Notes under the pieces: generated by a model | What the model saw: the letters and a program-made list of their open reading frames with translations, nothing else | Databases searched by the model: none | Told to the model about the DNA's origin: nothing | Program-made: the position numbers and the translations under genes | Assembly (NCBI RefSeq): GCF_001644015.1 | Contig: NZ_LUUI01000066.1 | Span: 1-64,000, forward strand | Source: Methylomonas lenta | GTDB taxonomy: Bacteria; Pseudomonadota; Gammaproteobacteria; Methylococcales; Methylomonadaceae | Direction of reading: 5' to 3' | Length of the DNA stretch: 64,000 nt | Part shown: positions 1 to 9,356 of the stretch, piece after piece | How positions within the stretch are numbered: the stretch's first letter is position 1 | Layout: each line of letters starts with the position of its first letter

Positions 1-334
1 CGATCACACAATCGTTTTCAGCTACCAATGTCTGGGCGGCTTGGTAGATCTGCTGCTCGGAAGGAAAGAATGCCTCATCCAGTAAAGCTCTCAACCATTG
101 CAATGGATTCATCCGAAATGAGCGTTTGGCAAAATCTTCCATATCGAAGTCGATATGTTCCGGCACCTGTCGATAGTGAATCTGCAGTTGATCGCAGATA
201 GCTTGGTAACTTTGATTATCGAGGCTACTAACTACTAGCGCGACCTGATGACCAGCCTGTTGCAAGCCATCGGCCAGTGCCAGTAACGGGCGAACATCAC
301 CATTAGAGCCCCAAGTTTGGATACCGATTTTCAT
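1..334 (-). CDS. Glycosyltransferase, UGT/sterol-glucosyltransferase-like (partial, 3' end outside window)
   Basis: An open minus-strand frame begins at an ATG (332-334) and runs off the left edge; only about 111 residues are visible. The N-terminus reads MKIGIQTWGSNGDVRPLLAL followed by an ADGLQQAGH stretch. This is the classic start of GT1-family (UGT-like) glycosyltransferases, with a beta strand, a G-S-x-GDxxP loop and an amphipathic helix ending in AGH. These enzymes transfer a sugar from a nucleotide-sugar donor bound by the C-terminal Rossmann domain, which is not visible here, so donor and acceptor are unknown. The family call is well supported; the substrate is not. Confidence 0.8.
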   Translation of the reverse strand, partial: MKIGIQTWGSNGDVRPLLALADGLQQAGHQVALVVSSLDNQSYQAICDQLQIHYRQVPEHIDFDMEDFAKRSFRMNPLQWLRALLDEAFFPSEQQIYQAAQTLVAENDCVI

Positions 335-370
335 TTAGCGTTAAATGGCCAGATAAGTGGGGGTGAGTTT

Positions 371-470
371 AGGTTATTGGATTATTGATAGACAACACGC
401 CAACAATTTAAAACTGTGTCTCTTAAAGTTTAACGCCGATGACTTTGAAAGGCATTGAAAAATATCTCGG
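371..470 (+). pseudogene. Relict fragment of a recD2-like gene
   Basis: This stretch aligns with recD2 positions about 2826-2926 on the same strand. From 401 to 470, about 55 of 71 positions match by hand alignment with one gap. Translated with a frame correction it preserves QQFKTVSLK and, after the break, GIEKYLG, as in RecD2 residues roughly 70-100. Many of the differences fall at third codon positions, so the copy diverged while coding and then decayed. It now has stops and no flanking coding context, squeezed between the glycosyltransferase and sseA. It is either a remnant of a partial duplication or of a second recD-like gene. Confidence 0.7.
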
Positions 471-486
471 TTAAAGCAAACCAAGT

Positions 487-1371
487 TTATAGCGTGGTTT
501 GTCGAGGAAGATCTGCTCGACGACCCCATTCCGCCCAGGAACCATCAAACATAGGAACGTCATGGATGCCCATTTGATAAAGTGCCAACAATAATAACGC
601 CGCAGAAACGCCAGATCCGCAGGTAGTCACCATTGGCTTGGAAATATCGACACCAGCCAAAGAAATCCGCTGACTCACTTGATCTATTGGACATAAAGTA
701 TGGTGTTCGTGCGTGAATAAATATTGATAGGGAATATTGAAACTACCTGGAATATGACCGGGTTGCAGACCAGCATCGCTTAGCGGACGATGGCCGTTAA
801 AACTGTCTTCAGACCGGGCATCCAGGATTTGTCTGCTGCCCTGCTGTTGGATCACCCGCATCTGTTCCAAATCGACAAACAATTCGCGATGAAACACCGC
901 GTCAAATACTTTCCGTACCGGCATAGTCCTGTCGGACATCAACGGAAACGATAGATACTGCCAGCGGCTTAGACCACCATCCAAAACGTTGACTTTCTCG
1001 TGCCCGAATACGCGAAACATCCACCAAGCGCGCGCAGCAGCAAAAAAGTGGTTATTGTCATAAATGATGACCCATGTGTCGTTATCGATGCCTAACTGCC
1101 CTACTTGCTGAGCAAATTGTTCTGCACTTGGCAAGGCATGCGGCAGTGGATGGGTAAGATCGGCAATGTCATCAATATCGAAAAATTGTGCACCAGGGAT
1201 ATGTTGATGTTTGAATTCTTCTTGGGCATTACGTTGCTGCCGTGGCAAAAAGAAGGTGGCATCCAGGATAACTTGATGGGGACGATCGATATTTTCCCGC
1301 AACCATTCGCAACTGACTAAAGCACTGCTACTATTGAATTCGGCGTGTATAGGGAATGTAATGTTAGCCAT
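487..1371 (-). CDS. sseA: 3-mercaptopyruvate/thiosulfate sulfurtransferase (two-rhodanese-domain)
   Basis: This is a 294-residue tandem rhodanese protein. The N-terminal inactive domain (about 15-145) contains VILDATFFLP and the HIPGAQFFDID motif. The C-terminal catalytic domain (about 170-290) contains ILDARSEDSF, GHIPGSFNIPY and the active-site loop CGSGVSA with nucleophile Cys251. The CGSGxxA loop is typical of mercaptopyruvate sulfurtransferases (SseA), whereas thiosulfate-preferring rhodaneses usually carry CRxGxx. The enzyme moves sulfane sulfur from 3-mercaptopyruvate to thiol acceptors or cyanide in the cytoplasm. Length matches the family. It is a single gene with no obvious operon partner. 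Confidence 0.9.
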   Translation of the reverse strand: MANITFPIHAEFNSSSALVSCEWLRENIDRPHQVILDATFFLPRQQRNAQEEFKHQHIPGAQFFDIDDIADLTHPLPHALPSAEQFAQQVGQLGIDNDTWVIIYDNNHFFAAARAWWMFRVFGHEKVNVLDGGLSRWQYLSFPLMSDRTMPVRKVFDAVFHRELFVDLEQMRVIQQQGSRQILDARSEDSFNGHRPLSDAGLQPGHIPGSFNIPYQYLFTHEHHTLCPIDQVSQRISLAGVDISKPMVTTCGSGVSAALLLLALYQMGIHDVPMFDGSWAEWGRRADLPRQTTL

Positions 1372-1507
1372 AGCAAATTAAATTTCAGTTGGTCGATTAT
1401 GCTGTAAAACCCTTGAATAGTTGGGTTTTGAATGATTTATACTCATTTCCTATTCTTTTTATGGCTGATCTGATAAAGCATAACGGTCTATGTTGGCGGA
1501 ATTACAC

Positions 1508-2062
1508 ATGCGACACTTATTGGGAATTCTAAGCTTCATTGTACTATCGGGCTGTGCGACACTCAGCCAAGAAGAATGCGTACGCGGCGATTGGTTTGGA
1601 TTAGGTGTTAACGACGGGCGCACTGGTGAAACCATGACTCGATTGGATTCACATCAAAAGGCATGCATGGAATATGGCATTGCAGTTAACAGTGAAGCTT
1701 ATTTTGCCGGTCGCGAACAAGGATTGCGTGAATATTGCCAACTAGACAATGCCTTTCGAATAGGATTGAGTGGACAGCCGTATCACCATGTTTGCCCACC
1801 CTCTATTGATGGATTATTTACCCATTATTATTCGGCAGCCTACTTCGTCTATGAAGACCATGCTGAACTGCAAGCATTAGATAACGAACTATCCAGCAAA
1901 GAGAATTATCTACATGATAAAAAATTAACCGACAAAGATCGAGCCAGGATCCGAAACGAGATTAGCGACCTGGACCGGAGACGTTATCGCCTAAGAGATG
2001 ATCTCTATTACCATGAGCGACAACTGGATGATTTGCGTCGAGAAGCCAATTCATATCGCTAA
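1508..2062 (+). CDS. DUF2799-type lipoprotein
   Basis: The start is placed at ATG 1508, because this gives a normal lipoprotein signal (MRHLLGILSFIVLSGC, lipobox LSGC) with a GGCGGA-like ribosome site; an ATG at 1490 would add six residues. The mature part has the DUF2799 pattern: GDWFGLGVNDGRTG, a conserved Cys-containing H-x-K-x-C segment, Y-x-x-GREQGLREYC and NAFRIGLSGQPY. The C-terminal third (about 125-184) is strongly charged and predicted coiled coil. The protein should be an outer-membrane or periplasm-anchored lipoprotein. The molecular function of DUF2799 is not known. Confidence 0.8.
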   Translation: MRHLLGILSFIVLSGCATLSQEECVRGDWFGLGVNDGRTGETMTRLDSHQKACMEYGIAVNSEAYFAGREQGLREYCQLDNAFRIGLSGQPYHHVCPPSIDGLFTHYYSAAYFVYEDHAELQALDNELSSKENYLHDKKLTDKDRARIRNEISDLDRRRYRLRDDLYYHERQLDDLRREANSYR

Positions 2063-2118
2063 GCAAGACTTCGTTTTAGATGACTTTAATTGACGGGTAC
2101 AGGTCTGTCGAATGCAGT

Positions 2119-2422
2119 TTACTGATGGTCCGTATCATCAATTACTGTAAATTCAGCATCAATGCTTTGATGAGTGGCTTGTTGTTTTGCGTTTTTCATC
2201 AATCGCCAAGCTCTGTAGCCTATGATTCCCATCGAAATCAAAAGCACGGCAAAAAATACAGAATGTTCCCAGAATAGCACCTGCAATCATCGCCGGAACA
2301 GCCACGATCTTAGAAATGCGCTGAGAAATGGACTTTTCTTGCGCGTAGTATTCCGTTGAATTTAGTCGCTGAATGCGTTCCGGCTGACCGATATGAATGG
2401 TGCGTTTATAAATTTTGAGCAT
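2119..2422 (-). pseudogene. Small membrane protein, interrupted by a one-base frameshift
   Basis: From ATG 2422 the frame encodes MLKIYKRTIHIGQPERIQRL, a charged segment, and the start of a membrane helix (VAVPAMIAGAILGTFCIF). At a run of six T on the coding strand (2251-2256) the frame changes. With one T fewer it continues as AVLLISMGIIGYRAWRLMKN and ends in a hydrophilic tail (FTVIDDTDHQ) at stop 2119-2121. The corrected product of about 100 residues has a coherent hydrophobic segment, basic flank and soluble tail, whereas the uncorrected frame becomes a random tail ending at 2159. I do not recognise the family. The break may be a sequencing indel or a real mutation. Confidence 0.6.
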
Positions 2423-2627
2423 ATGACTGAAAGCGAATTAAGCGTGAAGGGACATTATATCCAGTGTAGATTCAGAATAATGCAGAGCAAAAAAAATCGG
2501 TGCACCTGGAAAAAAGCATCTCAGAAACACCGACATTTTACTATCTCCAAAAGTATGACCTTCAGTAACCATTGAAGTTCCTAGTCGCTTGTTCAAAATC
2601 GCTGGCAACTTAGCTCATAATAAGGGC

Positions 2628-4824
2628 ATGAACCATCCCTCGCCCCCACCTCATTCAGCAGACAATCCCCTTGAAAAACTACAAGGATCCATTGAGCGTG
2701 TCACTTTCCATAGTGAATCATCGGGGTTCTGCGTCCTACGGGTCAAGGTAAAAGGTCAGCGTGATATGGTTACTGTTATTGGCTCTGCAGCGACCATCAC
2801 TGCCGGTGAATTCATTGAATGCGTGGGATGTTGGGTTAATGATCGAGAACATGGCCAACAATTTAAAACCGTCTCGCTAAAGAGTGTACCGCCGACAACG
2901 TTGGAAGGTATTGAGAAATACCTCGGATCAGGCATGGTCAAAGGGATCGGACCGCACTTCGCTAAAAAACTCGTCCATGCATTTGGTGAGCTTGTTTTCG
3001 ATGTCATCGAGCAAACGCCGGAACGCATGCTGGATTTACCTGGCATTGGTAAAAAGCGCATGGAACGCGTCACCGGTGCCTGGGCCGAACAGAAAGTCAT
3101 TCGAGAGATTATGGTATTCCTGCAATCCCACGGTGTGGGTACTTCAAGGTCTGTCAGGATTTACAAAACCTATGGCGACCAAGCCATAGCAAAAGTCAGG
3201 GAAAACCCTTATCGATTAGCGCTTGATATTCATGGCATTGGCTTTAAAACAGCGGATGCCTTAGCACAACAGCTCGGTATTGCACCCGATTCATTAATGC
3301 GTGCTCAAGCCGGTGTGCGACATACATTACAAGAGCTATCGGGCGATGGCCATTGCGCTGCCAAGCGTGAGCAACTCATTAGTAAGGCTGTCGAATTACT
3401 GGGCATTCCCGCCCCAATCATCGAAGATGCTATCAATGCCGAAATCAATGAAGCCAACTTAATTGCCGATACCATCGGCGATGATGACGTGCTGTTTTTA
3501 ACGCCGCTGTACCGTGCTGAGGTTGGTTGTGCAACTCATTTACAAAGATTGAATGATGGCATCCCACCCTGGGGAGTTATTGATAGCCAAAAAGCCATTC
3601 CCTGGGTTGAATCGCAAACCGGATTAACATTATCTGACTCACAACGTTTGGCTGTCGAAACTGTTATCCAGCACAAGTTGGCTGTGATTACCGGTGGCCC
3701 TGGCGTCGGCAAAACCACCCTGGTTAACAGCCTGCTTAAAATTCTGGCCGCCAAAAAATCAAGATCGCCCTCTGCGCCCCCACCGGCCGTGCGGCAAAAC
3801 GGTTAAATGAGTCCACCGGTCTTGAAGCGAAAACGGTTCACCGATTATTAGAATTTGATCCGGCGACCTTTGCGTTCAAAAACAACGAAGAAAACCAACT
3901 CGATATCGATTGCTTGGTTATCGACGAATCATCCATGATGGATATCGTGTTGATGAATCAATTGTTGAAAGCCATCCCTACGGAAGCTGGACTTTTGATC
4001 GTTGGCGATGTCGATCAATTGCCGTCTGTTGGGCCAGGCGCCGTGTTGTCCGACATTATCGATTCTGGCCGTATTGCTACTGTCAGATTAACTGAAATAT
4101 TCCGGCAAGCCGGTTCATCAAAAATTATTACCAATGCGCATCGCATTAATCATGGTCAATTACCGGTCATCAATAAGTCTGAAAACTTGAGCGACTTTTA
4201 TTGTCTTTATGCGGAGACGCCGGAAGAAATTTTTGCCAAGTTACTCCATGTAGTCTTGGAAAGAATTCCGCAGCGTTTCAATTTTGACCCGATTAACGAT
4301 ATTCAGGTGTTAACCCCAATGAATCGTGGCGGCCTGGGTGCAAGATCAATAAATCTGGAATTACAAGCAAAATTAAATGGCCAAAGCGAACCTAAGATTA
4401 CCCGTTTTGGAAATACTTATGCGCCTGGCGACAAGGTTATCCAGCGCGTCAATAACTATGACAAGGAAGTCTTTAATGGCGATATTGGGGTCATCAAATC
4501 GATTGAGATTGAAGATGCTCAAGTCAAAATTCAATATGACGATCGCCTAGTGGATTACGATTTTAGCGATCTCGATGAAATTAATCTAGCCTATGCCGCG
4601 AGCATCCATAAATCGCAGGGTTCTGAATACCCTGTTGTTGTGATACCGTTGGCGATGCAGCATTTTATGTTACTTGAGAGGAACTTGATTTACACCGGTG
4701 TGACCCGTAAAAACAATTAGTGGTGGTCATCGCTCAACCTAAAGCCTTGGGTATGGCTGTCAAAAATCAACGATCACAGCGTAGGATGACCAATTTGGGG
4801 GCTCGGTTAGTTCAAACGCGTTAA
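2628..4824 (+). pseudogene. recD2: RecD2-type ATP-dependent DNA helicase, two apparent frameshifts
   Basis: ATG 2628 begins a product of about 732 residues once two frameshifts are repaired, the usual RecD2 length. It has an N-terminal OB-like region, helix-hairpin-helix motifs ([21 protein letters not shown]), Walker [10 protein letters not shown] near residues 356-364, motif II-like [22 protein letters not shown], a UvrD_C_2-type [20 protein letters not shown] segment and a final YTGVTR motif. The first break is at A-run 3753-3758, where one missing A loses [15 protein letters not shown] from the frame. The second is at A-run 4709-4713, where one missing A cuts the last 40 or so residues ([16 protein letters not shown]...). 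RecD2 is a 5'-3' helicase in replication and repair. Every other conserved motif is intact, so sequencing indels are at least as likely as a true pseudogene. Confidence 0.88.
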
Positions 4825-4946
4825 AAGTTATAAGAAAAACAACTCAACGATGAACCGGATACATAGACAGTGTTGCGGTTATCTATCAGATTAATTGCCA
4901 TCTGCAACGTCAAATCAGTTGTATTAGCATAAGTCATTTGAATAAC

Positions 4947-5073
4947 TTAACAGGTTGTTGAAAAACTAATTATTATCGTTAGTCTGAGACAATCTATGGT
5001 TCCCACCTTAGCTCCTGACCACTATATGCAGTGATCAAAATTTCAAATTTTGCAAAAATCAACAGCCTGTTAA
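4947..5073. repeat. MITE-like element with 15-bp terminal inverted repeats
   Basis: The left end (4947-4961, TTAACAGGTTGTTGA) is the reverse complement of the right end (5059-5073) with one mismatch. The 127-bp interval contains no ORF. It sits between the frameshifted recD2 and the first gene of the accessory island. The structure fits a miniature inverted-repeat element or the scar of an insertion sequence; a large hairpin terminator is the alternative. Confidence 0.45.
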
Positions 5074-5077
5074 ATGA

Positions 5078-5653
5078 TCATGCTGGTGGAATATAGATCT
5101 TTGCATAGCTTATTGCTGGTATCCGCCAACCTACAGACTCATATTTAACTTCGGCTATAATATAAAAACCTTTCGTATCTACTAATTTTTTTACGATAAA
5201 AGGTGCAGATGTTTTTTCCTTGGGAGCCAGGCGCAACACATCATTATTATCAATATTTCTCATTGGAAAGTTAATAGATTTCCACTGGTAGTCTCCAAAT
5301 TCCCTTGGAGTATTACTATCTTTATCAGTTATTACATATCTAATATTCTTGATTTCAGAGAGCCATTTATCGCCCCTTTCAATAGTTGCAATCACATGAA
5401 TAATATCAGAATTATTTTCATGCTCTTCAATATCTAAAAATATTGAAGTCGTCGCAAAAAATGCACCAGAATACGCTTGATATAAAAAATAGGCTAAAGC
5501 AACTGATTGCAACAACCCAGTTGAATAAATACTAATTTTATCAGTACACTTGGAGTCATTATCGACAACATATTCTAAAATCACATAAGGAAGAGCCGTA
5601 ACAATTACGACCAATAGCACCCAAAACAAAAAATAGGCCGTTCTAGAATACAT
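5078..5653 (-). CDS. Small two-helix membrane protein, unknown
   Basis: This 191-residue protein has an N-terminal membrane helix (about 8-30, AYFLFWVLLVVIVTALPY), a short loop with a Cys, a second hydrophobic segment (about 44-68) and a hydrophilic C-terminal domain of about 120 residues rich in beta-type alternation. No family is recognised. It lies 165 bp downstream of the patatin gene on the same strand, so the two may form a phospholipase plus membrane-partner module. Its coding AT content is higher than in the flanking core genes, consistent with acquisition. Confidence 0.65.
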   Translation of the reverse strand: MYSRTAYFLFWVLLVVIVTALPYVILEYVVDNDSKCTDKISIYSTGLLQSVALAYFLYQAYSGAFFATTSIFLDIEEHENNSDIIHVIATIERGDKWLSEIKNIRYVITDKDSNTPREFGDYQWKSINFPMRNIDNNDVLRLAPKEKTSAPFIVKKLVDTKGFYIIAEVKYESVGWRIPAISYAKIYIPPA

Positions 5654-5818
5654 TTTTATATGTTCTCCGCTTCTGGAATACGTTCAAAACCATGCAACTT
5701 AACCCAACAAGAAATGAAAAATCCATGCTTTCATTGGCAAAGACACCGCAACTATGAGCCTCATAATAAAAACATAAACAATAAATAAAAACTTAACATT
5801 TACCAGACAATCCTTTAA

Positions 5819-7531
5819 TTACTTAATTTCCTCTATCAATTCCATCTTAATCAGATCATCTTTTACAATTTGTCTAACATACTCGACAGCAGCGGTCTTT
5901 TTTTGCCCAATTATCATCTTAGCTATGAAACGAACGATAGGATTATTGGATTTAAAATACTGTGCAACTAATCTGTCAAAAACAACGTTTACCCTACTTT
6001 CAATTTGAGTAGTTAATATGTTGAGTTCGTCGTAGGTATAGGTGGGCCATTTTGGTTCAACACATTCTGAAAGGCCATCAACTAACGGTATGACCGGCAA
6101 TAGTCGATAGCCATCTTTAAATACAGGTTGATTATCTGTGCTCTTCACACAATAGCGTTGCTTCAAATCTGCATCCCAGTCATCAAACAATTTGTTGTTT
6201 TCCGGTAAGACGAGATGATCCTTTAGAAACTTTTGAGCATTCCGGCGACCAAGAAAGAAATCGTGGGATCTAAACTTCCGACTGAGAAACCCACCAAATC
6301 CACCCAGCAATCCGCAGGCAATCGGATAGGTTTCGCCATTGGAGCCATTTCGCTTTGGAGCAATCATAAATCTCGAGTACACATCCGTATTTCCAGCTAA
6401 CGCCAGCTCATCTGGTTTAAAGCGTGCTTGATTTTTTAGGGCGTCAAAGAGCTTGAAAACAACGCTGAATAGATCTGAAGCGGGTTGATATTTCAGTTCA
6501 AACGGTGAGTAATTCGGGAACGGGTCAATCAATAAAATTGCTTTATCTGCTAAGGTGCCACTCCGCTCATTTCTGGCTGCTCCGCCTGAAAGAATTCGTC
6601 TGGCGAGCTCTAGTGGTTCATTGTTCATTACGCCACCGTCTACGCATTGGAAGTCGTAAATGAATGGTTTATCTGTCTGCCCCCAACTGGCTTCTATTGG
6701 AGCCATTGTTATGCATTGATGCGGGTGTTTGCTTTCAGGTGTTGGGATTGGCCATGTGCGAGAGCTGTAGCAGTCACCATAATCAGTTTTAGGAGCAATA
6801 CTATGAAACAAGGTACGAGGCGCTAACCCCACGGGAAACGCGCCCGACGCAATAGCCGATAACTTGAGCTTTTCCTTGATCGGCGAAGATTCCCCAAATT
6901 CACCCCATCGCATAAGAACACGATCTGAAAGCCAATCTTCACCCGCATCGTTAATACGAAAATGCACATAGTCGGCATGAATCGTCATATCGTAATTTTT
7001 GGCATGATCGCCTATTAATTCAAACTCGTAAGGAACACCACGCAGATTGGTGACAGTCAAAAGGAGTTCGAAATTATCTGGGATATAAGGCCGTCTTATT
7101 TGTCTTGGTGTTACGTCAAGACCGCTATTCGCAATTTCCGGTAAGACTGATGAATCAAGTAATGAGAGAACATTGTTACCCTCTGGCAGATCCTTTGCTT
7201 CAAGCAGCTTTTTGATATCGATGCGATTAACCCAGGAATCAAAGAGTTTGTTTTGAGTACCTAGCTCAGATTTCTCATCGACTTCGTTGATAACAGGATG
7301 TTGGTTTGACCCCATATAGGCAGCCGCAATCGCGGCGGTCATTGCACCGGCTGAGGCACCTGAAAATACAGATATTTTGACGTCATGCTGCGGGACATTC
7401 TCGTTTTTAGATTTGAGGTCATACCATGTGTCCAGCGCTTGGATTAAAAAATCGATAACACCGGCTGTATATGCACCGGCAGAAATGGCGCCCGCGCCAA
7501 CTAAACCTAGTTCAAAAGTCTTATTACGCAT
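5819..7531 (-). CDS. Patatin-like phospholipase
   Basis: This 570-residue protein has the full patatin catalytic set. It has an N-terminal glycine-rich oxyanion region (GLVGAGAISAGAY, 9-21), the nucleophile elbow GASAG (58-62, Ser60) after a hydrophobic strand, and the catalytic aspartate in DGGVMNNEP (Asp298). The family hydrolyses acyl esters of phospholipids or other lipids through a Ser-Asp dyad. The C-terminal 250 residues are an extension without a motif I recognise. The enzyme has no signal peptide. Patatins serve as membrane-damaging effectors in several anti-phage systems, but no cyclase or sensor gene is adjacent here, so a defence role is only inferred from the neighbourhood. Confidence 0.85.
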   Translation of the reverse strand: MRNKTFELGLVGAGAISAGAYTAGVIDFLIQALDTWYDLKSKNENVPQHDVKISVFSGASAGAMTAAIAAAYMGSNQHPVINEVDEKSELGTQNKLFDSWVNRIDIKKLLEAKDLPEGNNVLSLLDSSVLPEIANSGLDVTPRQIRRPYIPDNFELLLTVTNLRGVPYEFELIGDHAKNYDMTIHADYVHFRINDAGEDWLSDRVLMRWGEFGESSPIKEKLKLSAIASGAFPVGLAPRTLFHSIAPKTDYGDCYSSRTWPIPTPESKHPHQCITMAPIEASWGQTDKPFIYDFQCVDGGVMNNEPLELARRILSGGAARNERSGTLADKAILLIDPFPNYSPFELKYQPASDLFSVVFKLFDALKNQARFKPDELALAGNTDVYSRFMIAPKRNGSNGETYPIACGLLGGFGGFLSRKFRSHDFFLGRRNAQKFLKDHLVLPENNKLFDDWDADLKQRYCVKSTDNQPVFKDGYRLLPVIPLVDGLSECVEPKWPTYTYDELNILTTQIESRVNVVFDRLVAQYFKSNNPIVRFIAKMIIGQKKTAAVEYVRQIVKDDLIKMELIEEIK

Positions 7532-7737
7532 ACTCCCCCCTCAGTTACTATTAGCAAACGAGAATTTTTGTTTTTATTGCTCGGAGCCAGGAACCTTTAG
7601 GCTCAGTTGCTAACTTTAGAACTGGTTCACATATTTTTCAAATTTATTTTCAGCGCGTAACATGAGATTCTGATTCCATAAGCATCCGCATCAAGCTGAA
7701 CGAATAACAACCCATTATCAATAAATTTAAATTTATC

Positions 7738-8391
7738 ATGTGTGGTCGCTACCAATTGACAGAAACTCCTGAAACCATTTCCGAGCATTTTCAACTAAAC
7801 CGACTACCGCGTTTTGAGTCCAGTTATAACATCGCCCCTGCTCGAAAAATTCTCACTATCGTGGAGCTTGATGACCGCTCACGCAAAGCGGTCAATTTGT
7901 TCTGGGGCTTGGTGCCATCCTGGGCCAAGGATGCCAAAAACAGCGCACATTTGATCAATGCACGCATGGAAACGATTCGCGAAAAGCCTTCGTTTCGATC
8001 AGCTTTCAAACATCGCCGCTGCCTGATACCCGCCAACGGTTTTTACGAATGGCAAAAATCAGATAGCGGCAAGCAAGCCTTTCATATCCATCGTCAAGAT
8101 AATCAGATTTTTGCCTTTGCAGGGCTGTGGGAGCAATGGCAGCACGAAACCGAAACATTGTATTCCTGTACGATTATTACCACTGAGGCCAATCAACTCA
8201 TGCAGCCCATTCATGACCGTATGCCGGTAATCATTTCACAAGATGAGTATCCTAAGTGGCTGGATACATCTGATGAAGGTGATCATGCATTTGAATTACT
8301 GGCTGATCGGGCTTATGAATTGATGACTGCCACACCGGTGAGTGACTGGGTGAACAACCCTCTGCATGATAGTGAGCGGTGCGTGCAGTGA
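7738..8391 (+). CDS. SRAP-family DNA-protein crosslink protein (YedK/HMCES-like), copy 1
   Basis: This 217-residue protein begins MCGRYQLT, so Cys2 becomes the N-terminal nucleophile after Met removal. Other conserved SRAP elements are the SYNIAPA strand, [18 protein letters not shown] (Asn), [13 protein letters not shown] (Glu) and the active-site IHDRMPVII (His). SRAP proteins form a stable thiazolidine crosslink with abasic sites in single-stranded DNA and protect them during replication. Its stop overlaps the start of the following kinase gene. A paralogue of identical length, about two-thirds identical by eye, lies at 27764-28417 on the other strand. Confidence 0.92.
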   Translation: MCGRYQLTETPETISEHFQLNRLPRFESSYNIAPARKILTIVELDDRSRKAVNLFWGLVPSWAKDAKNSAHLINARMETIREKPSFRSAFKHRRCLIPANGFYEWQKSDSGKQAFHIHRQDNQIFAFAGLWEQWQHETETLYSCTIITTEANQLMQPIHDRMPVIISQDEYPKWLDTSDEGDHAFELLADRAYELMTATPVSDWVNNPLHDSERCVQ

Positions 8392-9338
8392 ATTCCCATA
8401 TTCGAGAACTAATACTTACGTCGACCGGTGCTCAAACAGCTTTTCATATTGAGATTGTTCAGCGTTTGTGGAGCGGATATGGCGATATCGTGCGTTATGG
8501 TTTAACGGGCGGCGACAGGAGTACCGTCATTGTTAAGCATGTAAAACTCCGCAGCTCGGGTCGCGGCGTGTCGCATCAACGCAAAGTGCGTTCCTATCAG
8601 GTTGAGACAGCCTGGTATAGTCAATGGAGTGGGCGTTGCGATGCGTATTGCCGCGTACCAGCTTGTCTGGCGTTTGAGTCCTTCGGTGATGAGGTGTTCA
8701 TCGTACTGGAAGACTTGGACACGGCGGGATTTCCGAAACGCCGATCGTTCGTTGGTGATGATGAAATGCATGCCTGCTTAAAATGGTTGGCAAATTTCCA
8801 TGCGACATTTATCGGTGAGCACCCCAAGGGATTGTGGTCTACCGGTACGTATTGGCATCTGGCGACTCGGCCCGATGAATTGCAGGCTCTGAACGATCCA
8901 GTCTTGAAAAACGCCGCTTCGTTGATTGATCAAAAATTGCGTAATAGCTCGTATCAAACCTTCGTTCACGGCGATGCCAAATTGGCCAATTTTTGTTTTT
9001 CAGATGACGGCAAACACGTCGCGGCCGTGGATTTCCAATATGTTGGCGGCGGTTGCGGAATTAAGGATGTGGCTTATTTTATCGACAGCTGCCTGGACGG
9101 AGATCAAGCCGAGCGTCAGCTGAATCAATTGCTGGATGTCTATTTTCTGGCTCTGAAACAAGCGTTGAAGACCAAACAAAAAGCCGTCGATGCGGATGAC
9201 GTGGAAAGAGATTGGCGAGCGCTTTACCCTGTGGCGTGGACCGATTTCCACCGGTTCCTGAAGGGGTGGGGTCCTGGGTATTGGCCAACCAACAGTTATA
9301 GCGAACGACTGGCTCGGCAAGTGATCGCGCAATTATGA
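8379..9338 (+). CDS. Phosphotransferase/ecdysteroid-kinase-like protein (APH superfamily)
   Basis: The frame opens with GTG 8379 (another GTG at 8388) and overlaps the SRAP stop, so translation is probably coupled. The 319-residue product has the APH/choline-kinase catalytic loop [16 protein letters not shown] (HxDxxxxN) and the metal-binding [20 protein letters not shown]. The N-terminal lobe carries [10 protein letters not shown] with the likely ATP lysine and FIVLEDLD at the hinge. The pattern resembles EcKL/DUF1679-type small-molecule kinases more than aminoglycoside-resistance enzymes. The substrate is unknown. The next gene encodes an IMPase-family phosphatase. Confidence 0.8.
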   Translation: MRAVNSHIRELILTSTGAQTAFHIEIVQRLWSGYGDIVRYGLTGGDRSTVIVKHVKLRSSGRGVSHQRKVRSYQVETAWYSQWSGRCDAYCRVPACLAFESFGDEVFIVLEDLDTAGFPKRRSFVGDDEMHACLKWLANFHATFIGEHPKGLWSTGTYWHLATRPDELQALNDPVLKNAASLIDQKLRNSSYQTFVHGDAKLANFCFSDDGKHVAAVDFQYVGGGCGIKDVAYFIDSCLDGDQAERQLNQLLDVYFLALKQALKTKQKAVDADDVERDWRALYPVAWTDFHRFLKGWGPGYWPTNSYSERLARQVIAQL

Positions 9339-9356
9339 ATTCGACAAGGAGTGATG

